The notes beneath the pieces were generated by a model that was not told the DNA's origin, did no database searches, and was given only the letters and a program-made list of their open reading frames with translations. Shown here in pieces: positions 54,595 through 64,000 of a stretch of DNA of 64,000 nt (position 1 is its first letter; every line of letters starts with the position of its first letter). The stretch comes from Citrobacter koseri (GTDB taxonomy: Bacteria; Pseudomonadota; Gammaproteobacteria; Enterobacterales; Enterobacteriaceae). The stretch lies in contig UAVY01000010.1 in NCBI GenBank assembly GCA_900446925.1, positions 310,001 to 374,000 on the forward strand, given 5' to 3'. Both the position numbers and the translations under genes were made by a program.

Positions 54595-55358
54595 ATGTCC
54601 AAGTCTGATGTTTTTCATCTCGGCCTCACCAAAAATGATTTACAAGGGGCTACGCTGGCTATCGTCCCTGGCGACCCGGAGCGTGTGGAAAAGATCGCCG
54701 CGCTGATGGAAAAGCCGGTTAAGCTGGCATCTCATCGCGAATTCACCACCTGGCGTGCTGAGCTGGATGGTAAAGCTATCATCGTCTGCTCTACCGGTAT
54801 TGGCGGGCCCGTCCACCTCTATTGCGGTAGAGGAACTGGCGCAACTGGGTATTCGTACTTTCCTGCGTATCGGCACCACTGGCGCTATTCAGCCGCATAT
54901 CAACGTGGGCGATGTGCTGGTCACAACCGCGTCTGTACGTCTGGACGGAGCGAGCCTGCACTTTGCGCCGATGGAGTTCCCGGGCCGTCGCCGATTTTGA
55001 ATGTACGACTGCGCTGGTTGAAGCGGCGAAATCCGTGGGCGCGACCACTCACGTTGGCGTTACTGCCTCTTCTGACACCTTCTATCCGGGTCAGGAACGT
55101 TACGACACCTTCTCTGGCCGCGTCGTTCGTCGTTTCAAAGGTTCTATGGAAGAGTGGCAATCGATGGGCGTCATGAACTACGAAATGGAATCCGCCACGC
55201 TGCTGACCATGTGCGCGAGCCAGGGTCTGCGTGCCGGTATGGTGGCGGGCGTCATCGTTAACCGCACTCAGCAAGAGATCCCGAATGCGGAAACGATGAA
55301 ACAGACCGAAAGCCATGCGGTGAAAATTGTCGTGGAAGCGGCGCGTCGTCTGCTGTAA
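54595..55358 (+). CDS. udp: Uridine phosphorylase (two apparent +1 indels)
   Basis: Udp splits uridine with phosphate to uracil and ribose-1-phosphate. [19 protein letters not shown] starts at 54595 after AGAGGAG. Phosphate-binding [18 protein letters not shown], the uracil-binding loop [12 protein letters not shown] and YEMESATLL are all present. Extra bases at 54808-54810 (C) and 54982-54984 (G); corrected length 253 residues. Compare the paralogue at 2565, which lacks the uracil loop. Confidence 0.97.
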
Positions 55359-55375
55359 TTCTTCCCTTCCCCACG

Positions 55376-55405
55376 AAAGGCCGACGCGTTCGGCCTTTTC
55401 TTTTT
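55376..55405 (+). terminator. Intrinsic terminator after udp
   Basis: AAAGGCCGA, the loop CGCGT and TCGGCCTTT are followed by a T-rich run, 17 bp beyond the udp stop. Confidence 0.88.
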
Positions 55406-55497
55406 GCGTAGCGCCTCGCAGGAAAACCCTTTCAAACTGGACGTTTATACAGCACAATTCTATTTTGTGCGGGTAATTCCTTGATGCAGGGGGCGTG

Positions 55498-56930
55498 GTG
55501 GATATCACAATCATTTTGTATGCCGTGTTGGCGCTGGCAGGTGTGGGGGTAGGCTGGCTGATCGCCAGTTATCAACAGGCGCAGCATAAGGCCGAACAGC
55601 TGGCGGAGCGTGAAGAGATTGTGGCGTCGCTCAGCGCTGCAAGACAGCAGGTCGCGCTAAGCGAACACTGGCGCGAAGAGTGTGAACTGCTCAATAACGA
55701 ACTGCGCAATCTGCGGGACATCAACACCTCGCTGGAAGCGGATCTGCGTGAAGTCACCACGCGGCTGGAGGCCACTCAGCTGCATGCGGAAGATAAAATC
55801 CGCCAGATGATCAACAGCGAACAGCGCTTAAGCGAGCAGTTTGAGAACCTTGCCAACCGCATCTTCGAGCAGAGCAACCGCCGGGTTGATGAGCAAAACC
55901 GCCAGAGTCTGAATAGCCTGTTAACGCCGCTTCGCGAACAGCTGGATGGCTTCCGTCGCCAGGTGCAGGACAGCTTTGGTCAGGAGGCGCGTGAACGCCA
56001 CACCCTGGCGCATGAGATCCGCAATCTACAACAGCTGAATGCGCAGATGACGCAGGAAGCGGTGAACCTGACGCGCGCATTGAAAGGCGATAATAAAACC
56101 CAGGGTAACTGGGGGAGAAGTGGTGCTGACGCGCGTGCTTGAAGCCTCGGGTCTGCGTGAAGGTTATGAGTATGAAACCCAGGTGAGTATTGAAAATGAC
56201 GCCCGCTCGCGTATGCAGCCGGATGTCATTGTGCGTCTGCCGCAAGGGAAGGATGTCGTCATCGACGCCAAAATGACGCTGGTTGCCTATGAGCGCTATT
56301 TTAACGCTGAAGATGAGTACACGCGCGAAAGCGCGTTGCAGGAGCACATCGCGTCAGTACGTAACCATATTCGCTTGCTGGGGGCGCAAGGATTACCAGC
56401 AGTTGCCGGGGTTACGCACGCTCGACTATGTGCTGATGTTCATTCCTGTCGAGCCTGCGTTTTTACTGGCGCTGGACAGACAGCCCGAACTGATTACCGA
56501 AGCGCTTAAAAATAATATTATGCTGGTCAGCCCGACGACGTTGCTGGGTGGCGTTGCGTACGATTGCCAACTTATGGCGCTATGAGCATCAAAGCCGTAA
56601 CGCGCAGCACATCGCAGGACAGAGCCAGCAAACTCTACGACAAGATGCGCTTATTTATCGATGACATGTCGTCCATCGGCCAGAGTCTGGACAAAGCGCA
56701 GGACAACTACCGGCAAGCCATGAAAAAACTCTCCTCAGGGGCGTGGAAATGTGCTGGCGCAGGCGGAGGCTTTTCGTGAACTGGGGGTGGAAATCAAACG
56801 CGAGATAAATCTAGATCTGGTTGAACGTGCGACCTCGCAGGATGAAGAGTATCGTTTACGCGCGGTTCCTGAAGATCAACAGGATACGCCTTGTGCTGAC
56901 GATGAGCGGGTAAATCAGCAATCGCACTAG
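55498..56930 (+). CDS. rmuC: DNA recombination protein RmuC (five apparent +1 indels)
   Basis: RmuC limits inversions at short inverted repeats and carries a PDDEXK-like nuclease domain. It has an N-terminal membrane helix (ITIILYAVLALAGVGVGWLI), a long coiled coil to about residue 150 and the domain with MQPDVIVRLPQGKDVVIDAKM. Extra G residues at 56111-56115, 56380-56384, 56546-56548, 56617-56618 and 56738-56741; corrected length 475 residues. The GTG at 55498 matches the E. coli start; the GTG at 55495 is an alternative. Confidence 0.93.
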
Positions 56931-57024
56931 TTCATTCGGGGTAGCGGAGCCCGGTTGAAGGGTAGGGCAAATTGGCCCAATCTGTTACACTTCTCGAACA
57001 TTTTATTGATGAGCAGGCACTGAG

Positions 57025-57780
57025 ATGGTGGAAGATTCACAAGAAACGACGCACTTTGGCTTTCAGACCGTCGCTAAAGAGCAGAAAGCTGACATGGTGG
57101 CCCACGTTTTTCATTCTGTGGCGTCAAAGTACGATGTCATGAATGACTTGATGTCATTTGGCATTCACCGCTTGTGGAAGCGCTTCACCATCGACTGTAG
57201 CGGCGTACGTCGTGGTCAGACCGTTCTTGACCTGGCGGGCGGTACAGGCGACCTGACAGCCAAATTCTCGCGTCTGGTTGGCGAAACCGGCAACGTTATC
57301 CTGGCGGATATCAATGACTCGATGCTCAAAATGGGCCGCGAGAAGCTGCGTAACATTGGCGTGATTGGCAATGTTAAGTACGTGCAGGCCAACGCCGAAG
57401 CGTTACCTTTCCCGGATAACACATTCGATTGCATCACCATTTCGTTTGGTCTGCGTAATGTGACGGAAAAAGAGAAAGCGCTGCGCTCCATGTACCGTGT
57501 ACTGAAACCGGGCGGGCGTTTGCTGGTACTTGAGTTTTCTAAACCAATTATCGAGCCGCTGGAGCAAAGCGTATGACGCATATTCATTCCACATTTTGCC
57601 GCGTATTGGCTCAGTCGTGGCGAATGATGCGGACAGTTACCGCTATCTGGCGGAATCTATCCGTATGCATCCGGATCAGGACACCTTAAAAGCGATGATG
57701 CAGGACGCCGGGTTTGAAAGCGTCGATTACTACAACCTGACGGCGGCGTTGTTGCGCTGCATCGTGGCTATAAGTTCTGA
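57025..57780 (+). CDS. ubiE: Demethylubiquinone/demethylmenaquinone C-methyltransferase UbiE (+1 and -1 apparent indels)
   Basis: UbiE is an SAM-dependent methyltransferase of ubiquinone and menaquinone synthesis. [16 protein letters not shown] is the start; SAM motif [14 protein letters not shown], then [13 protein letters not shown] and [15 protein letters not shown]. An extra G at 57561-57562 and a missing G near 57745 cancel, so the span is exactly 252 codons (251 residues) ending ALHRGYKF. First gene of ubiE-ubiJ-ubiB. Confidence 0.96.
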
Positions 57781-57793
57781 CAGGAGACCGGGG

Positions 57794-60039
<2,246 letters not shown>

Positions 60040-60066
60040 TTTTTTCATCGCTCAAGGCAAGTCGTG

Positions 60067-60072
60067 TATAAT
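60067..60072 (+). promoter_or_regulatory. -10 box of the tatA promoter
   Basis: A perfect TATAAT lies 41 bp before the tatA ATG; the -35 region (TTCATC at 60044-60049, 17-bp spacing) is weak. It would drive tatABCD. Confidence 0.5.
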
Positions 60073-60112
60073 GCGACCTTAATAATTCATCATCTATCAC
60101 AGAGGAACTCGT

Positions 60113-60379
60113 ATGGGTGGTATCAGTATTTGGCAGTTGTTGATCATTGCCGTCATCGTTGTACTGCTATTTGGCACCAAAAAGCTCGGCTCCATCGGTT
60201 CCGATCTTGGCGCGTCCATTAAAGGCTTCAAAAAAGCGATGAGCGATGATGATGCAAAGCAGGATAAAACCAGTCAGGACGCTGATTTTACCGCTAAATC
60301 TATCGCTGATAAGCAAGGTGAAGCGCAAGGCGAAGCGAAGAAAGAAGACGCCAAAAGTCACGATAAAGAGCAGGTATAA
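60113..60379 (+). CDS. tatA: Twin-arginine translocase subunit TatA
   Basis: TatA oligomers form the protein-conducting part of the Tat system. 88 residues: the membrane helix [20 protein letters not shown], the [14 protein letters not shown] amphipathic helix with its FG hinge, and an acidic/basic charged tail ending HDKEQV. AGAGGAA precedes the ATG. Three bases separate its stop from tatB. The frame is intact. Confidence 0.97.
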   Translation: MGGISIWQLLIIAVIVVLLFGTKKLGSIGSDLGASIKGFKKAMSDDDAKQDKTSQDADFTAKSIADKQGEAQGEAKKEDAKSHDKEQV

Positions 60380-60382
60380 TTC

Positions 60383-60936
60383 GTGTTTGACATCGGTTTT
60401 AGCGAACTGCTGTTGGTATTCGTGAAATCGGCCTCATCGTTCTGGGGCCTCAACGATTGCCGGTAGCGGTAAAAAACGGTAGCGGGCTGGGTACGCGCGT
60501 TGCGATCCCTTGCGACCACGGTTCAGAATGAACTGACCCAGGAGCTGAAGCTCCAGGAGTTCCAGGACAGTCTGAAGAAGGTCGAAAAAGCGAGCCTCCA
60601 GAACCTGACTCCAGAACTGAAAGCCTCGATGGATGAACTTCGTCAGGCCGCGGAGTCGATGAAGCGTTCCTACAGCGCCAACGATCCTGAAAAAAGCGAG
60701 CGATGAAGCGCATACCATCCATAATCCGGTGGTGAAGGATAACGAAGCGCAGCATGAAGGGGTTACACCTGCCGCCGCTGAAACCCAGGCCAACTCTCCT
60801 GAGCAAACACCGGAAACGGCTGATGCCGGGCAGCCTGAACAGACGGAAGCCGCTTCCGTAAACGAGATGGACGCAGAAAAGAAATCCGCCGCGACTGTTG
60901 TCGAATCCTCCCCCTCCGTCGAGTGATAAATCGTAA
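60383..60936 (+). CDS. tatB: Twin-arginine translocase subunit TatB (four apparent indels)
   Basis: TatB with TatC forms the twin-arginine signal receptor. GTG start, [13 protein letters not shown], membrane helix with [11 protein letters not shown], amphipathic helix [19 protein letters not shown] and a variable acidic tail ending SSPSSSDKS like Salmonella. Extra bases at 60425-60427 (probably two A), 60471-60476 (A), 60690-60695 (A) and 60916-60917 (C). Corrected length about 182 residues. The first event could instead be a single missing base; VIGLIVLG is the expected reading. Confidence 0.92.
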
Positions 60937-60938
60937 AC

Positions 60939-61720
60939 ATGGCTGTAGATGATACCCAACCTCTTATTACGCATCTGATTGAACTGCGTAAGCGTCTGTT
61001 GAACTGCATTATTGGCGGTTATTGTGATTTTTCTGGCGTTGGTCTATTTCGCCAATGACATTTATCACATGGTTGCCGCGCCGCTGATCGAACAGATGCC
61101 GCAGGGTGCGACGATGATCGCCACCGACGTGGCCTCAGCCGTTTTTCACCCCTATCAAACTGACTTTCATGGTGTCGCTGATCCTGTCTGCGCCCGTGAT
61201 TTTGTACCAGGTATGGGCGTTTATTGCCCCTGCGCTGTATAAGCATGAACGTCGTCTTGTCGTGCCGCTGCTGGTGTCCAGCTCGCTGCTGTTCTATATC
61301 GGCATGGCGTTCGCCTACTTTGTGGTCTTCCCGCTCGCGTTTGGTTTCCTTGCCAATACCGCGCCGCAGGGCGTACAGGTTTCTACCGATATCGCCAGTT
61401 ACCTCAGCTTTGTGATGGCGTTATTTATGGCATTCGGCGTCTCTTTCGAGGTGCCCGTCGCGATTGTCCTGCTCTGCTGGATGGGGGTAACTACCCCTGA
61501 GGACTTGCGTAAGAAGCGTCCTTACGTCGTGGTTGGCGCGTTTGTCGTGGGGATGCTGTTGACGCCGCCAGATGTCTTCTCACAAACATTGCTGGCGATA
61601 CCGATGTACTGCCTGTTTGAGGTTGGCGTGTTCTTCTCTCGCTTCTATGTCGGTAAACGACGTCCACGAGAAGAAGATGACGAGGCCGAGACTGAGCAGG
61701 CCGGGAAAACTGAAGAATAA
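60939..61720 (+). CDS. tatC: Twin-arginine translocase subunit TatC (two apparent +1 indels)
   Basis: TatC binds the twin-arginine signal peptide; six membrane helices. [20 protein letters not shown] holds the conserved cytoplasmic N-terminus; later motifs are [12 protein letters not shown] and [10 protein letters not shown]. Extra G at 61014-61015 and at 61138 (TDVASPFF expected); corrected length 259 residues with a charged C-terminal tail. It begins two bases after the tatB stop. Confidence 0.95.
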
Positions 61721-61724
61721 ACGC

Positions 61725-61747
61725 AACCGCCCGTCAGGGCGGTTGTT
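61725..61747 (+). terminator. Hairpin between tatC and tatD
   Basis: AACCGCCC, GTCA, GGGCGGTT then GTT. The T tract is short, so it may only attenuate transcription into tatD. Confidence 0.4.
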
Positions 61748-61761
61748 ATATGGGAGGAAGC

Positions 61762-62545
61762 ATGTTTGATATCGGCGTTAATTTAACCAGTTCGCAATTT
61801 GCGAAAGATCGCGATGACGTGGTGACGCGCGCGCTGGCGGCCGGGGTGTCGGGTATGCTTCTGACCGGAACCAATCTACATGAAAGCCAGCAGGCGCAAA
61901 AACTGGCGCAGCGTTACGCCTGCTGCTGGTCGACGGCTGGCGTACATCCGCATGACAGCAGCCAGTGGCAATCAGAAACTGAAGACGCGATCGTGGCTCT
62001 GGCGAGCCAGCCGGACGTGGTGGCGATTGGCGAATGTGGTCTGGACTTCAATCGTAATTTTTCCACGCCCGCAAGAACAGGAACGCGCCTTCCAGGCGCA
62101 GTTGCGCATTGCCGCTGAGTTGCAGATGCCCGTTTTTATGCACTGTCGGGATGCGCATGCGCGTTTTCTGGCGCTGCTTGAGCCGTGGCTGGATAAACTC
62201 CCAGGCGCGGTATTGCATTGCTTTACCGGTACGCGTAAGGAGATGCAGGAGTGCATAGACAGAGGGCTTTATATCGGTATCACGGGTTGGGTCTGCGATG
62301 AACGTCGTGGTCTTGAATTGCGTGAGTTGCTGCCCTTCATCCCTGCGGAAAAACTGTTGATTGAGACCGACGCCCCCTACCTGTTGCCGCGCGATCTCAC
62401 GCCTAAACCGGCTTCGCGGCGTAACGAACCGGCGCATCTGGCGCACATTCTTGCGCGCGTTGCCCACTGGCGCGGGGAAGACCCGCAATGGCTGGCGGCC
62501 ACAACGGATGCCAATGTCAAAACGCTGTTTGGGATTGCCTTCTAA
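61762..62545 (+). CDS. tatD: TatD-family DNase (one apparent +1 indel)
   Basis: TatD is a metal-dependent 3'-5' DNase/RNase; it is not needed for Tat export despite the operon. Family motifs: [54 protein letters not shown] and [12 protein letters not shown]. An extra C in 62068-62070 breaks it after codon 101; corrected length 260 residues. The ATG at 61762 is the family start. Confidence 0.96.
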
Positions 62546-62552
62546 AGCGCGC

Positions 62553-63041
62553 TTAAACTTTACGAAACGCGGTGTTTTTCACGCTCTGCTTCACCTCTTT
62601 ATTTAGCAGGTTAAGCAGCAGCATGGAGCGCGCTTCGCCATCCGGTTCGGTAAAAATCGCCTTCAGACCTTCAAATGCGCCTTCAGTGATAATCACGCTG
62701 TCCCCTGGGTAGGGCGTTTCGGGATCAACAACGCCTTCCGGTTTGTAGACAGAAAGCTGATGAATCACGTTGGACGGAACGGTGGCAGGGTGCGCGCCAA
62801 ACCGCACGAAGTGGCTGACGCCGCGCGTGGCGTTGATCGTGGTGGTATGAATCACTTCCGGGTCGAATTCAACAAACAGATAGTTAGGAAAGAGTGGTTC
62901 GCTAACGGCGGTACGTTTGCCGCGCACCATTTTTTCCAGCGTGATCATCGGCGTCAGGCAATTTACCGCCTGTCTTTCGAGGTGTTCCTGGGCACGCTGA
63001 AGTTGCCCGCGCTTGCAGTACAGTAAATACCAGGATTGCAT
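62553..63041 (-). CDS. rfaH: Transcription antitermination factor RfaH
   Basis: RfaH is a NusG paralogue that binds RNA polymerase at ops elements and promotes elongation of long LPS, capsule and fimbrial operons. The 162 residues hold the NGN domain ([40 protein letters not shown]) and the fold-switching C-terminal KOW domain ([19 protein letters not shown]). It is convergent with tatD and divergent from ubiD. The frame is intact. Confidence 0.98.
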   Translation of the reverse strand: MQSWYLLYCKRGQLQRAQEHLERQAVNCLTPMITLEKMVRGKRTAVSEPLFPNYLFVEFDPEVIHTTTINATRGVSHFVRFGAHPATVPSNVIHQLSVYKPEGVVDPETPYPGDSVIITEGAFEGLKAIFTEPDGEARSMLLLNLLNKEVKQSVKNTAFRKV

Positions 63042-63246
63042 AATAACTCTTATCCGCTTGTCCGGGGCGCAAGCATAACAAAAGCCATGCGCTAAGTTAA
63101 TTATACCCGTTGTATTTCAGGCTGCTTCTTTGTTGGCTACCTCGCCGCAACCTGAAATTCATTGAGTAGATAACCCCCGGGTTCCCCTGTACCGTCAGAG
63201 TTCACGCTAATTTAACAAAAATACAGCATCACGATGATGAACGCCG

Positions 63247-63252
63247 TATAAT
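63247..63252 (+). promoter_or_regulatory. -10 box of the ubiD promoter
   Basis: A perfect TATAAT 33 bp before the ubiD ATG; no good -35 box is evident. The 243-bp rfaH-ubiD gap shows no gene. Confidence 0.4.
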
Positions 63253-63284
63253 GAGGCGCTTACAAAGAGGCCACAACTGACGCC

Positions 63285-64000
63285 ATGAAATATCACGACT
63301 TACGCGACTTCCTGACGCTGCTGGAACAGCAGGGTGAACTCAAACGCATTACGCTTGCGGTAGATCCTCATCTGGAAATGACTGAAATTGCTGACCGTAC
63401 GCTGCGTGCGGGCGGGCCTGCTCTGTTGTTTGAAAATCCCAAAGGCTATGCGATGCCGGTGCTGTGCAACCTGTTTGGCACGCCCAGACGCGTCGCAATG
63501 GGCATGGGCCAGGAAGATGTCACCGCGTTGCGCGAAGTCGGCAAGCTGCTGGCGTTTCTGAAAGAGCCGGAGCCGCCGAAAGGGTTCCGCGACCTGTTTG
63601 ATAAGCTGCCGCAGTTTAAGCAAGTGCTGAACATGCCGACCAAACGGCTACGCGGCGCGCCGTGCCAGCAGAAAGTGTTCTCTGGCGACGACGTTGATTT
63701 ACAGCGTATTCCCATCATGACCTGCTGGCCGGAAGATGCCGCGCCGCTTATTACCTGGGGGCTGACCGTGACGCGCGGCCCTCACAAAGAGCGGCAAAAT
63801 CTGGGGATCTACCGTCCAGCAACTGATCGGCAAAAACAAGTTGATCATGCGTTGGTTGTCGCATCGTGGCGGCGCGCTGGATTTCCAGGAGTGGTGCGCG
63901 GCGCATCCTGGTGAGCGTTTCCCGGTTGCCGTGGCGCTGGGCGCCGATCCGGCCACCATTCTCGGCGCAGTGACTCCCGTACCGGATACACTGTCGGAAT
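63285..64000 (+). CDS. ubiD: 3-octaprenyl-4-hydroxybenzoate decarboxylase, 5' part (one apparent +1 indel; 3' end outside window)
   Basis: UbiD uses prenylated FMN (from UbiX) to decarboxylate octaprenyl-hydroxybenzoate in ubiquinone synthesis. [19 protein letters not shown] starts at 63285; E. coli begins three codons earlier at an ATG absent here (ACT). Motifs seen: [19 protein letters not shown] and [14 protein letters not shown]. An extra C at 63816-63817 breaks the frame; corrected it reads on ([23 protein letters not shown]) to the window end. About half of the roughly 497 residues are present. Confidence 0.95.

Overview
The window is the ilvC-to-ubiD stretch of an Enterobacteriaceae chromosome. 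Gene order and protein sequences follow E. coli K-12 and Salmonella almost throughout. Three details point to the Salmonella/Citrobacter side, with Citrobacter the best guess: glmZ has sigma-54/GlrR control, aslB-aslA are absent between the tRNA cluster and hemY, and the TatB tail is Salmonella-like. I cannot name the species from this window alone.

Layout: (1) 1-4.1 kb: the end of ilvC, ppiC, then a small accessory operon of a YeiL-like Crp/Fnr regulator, a nucleoside phosphorylase paralogue and a PnuC transporter. (2) 4.1-11 kb: rep, rhlB-gppA on the minus strand, trxA, rho. (3) 11.3-24.1 kb: the complete enterobacterial common antigen operon wecA-wzzE-wecB-wecC-rffG-rffH-wecD-wecE-wzxE-wecF-wzyE-wecG. 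(4) 24.3-26.8 kb: yifK, the tRNA operon Arg-His-Leu-Pro, and the sRNA gene glmZ with three GlrR sites. (5) 26.8-34.3 kb: hemCDXY (minus), cyaA, cyaY. (6) 34.4-41.4 kb: lptM, dapF-yigA-xerC-yigB, uvrD, corA with a leader peptide. (7) 41.4-50.9 kb: rarD, yigI, pldA, recQ, rhtC, rhtB, pldB, yigL, yigM, metR. (8) 51-64 kb: metE, ysgA, udp, rmuC, ubiE-ubiJ-ubiB, tatABCD, rfaH and the start of ubiD. REP elements sit behind many genes.

The dominant oddity is technical. I count roughly 90 small indels that break about 40 otherwise well conserved genes, including essential ones (rho, hemC, dapF, ubiB), and that add one G to two tRNAs. Nearly all are single extra bases in or next to short homopolymers; about seven are single-base deletions. 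In almost every case, undoing them restores a protein of the expected family length. This is the signature of an unpolished long-read or similar assembly, not gene decay. CDS spans below therefore run from the true start to the true stop, and the apparent indel positions are given.

No CRISPR array, prophage or insertion sequence was seen. The best candidate for something little described is the accessory operon at 1.8-4.0 kb. It pairs a YeiL-type regulator with a phosphorylase that lacks the uridine-specific loop and with a nicotinamide-riboside-type transporter, and two matching palindromes lie upstream of it. Most of the rest is well-known core genome.
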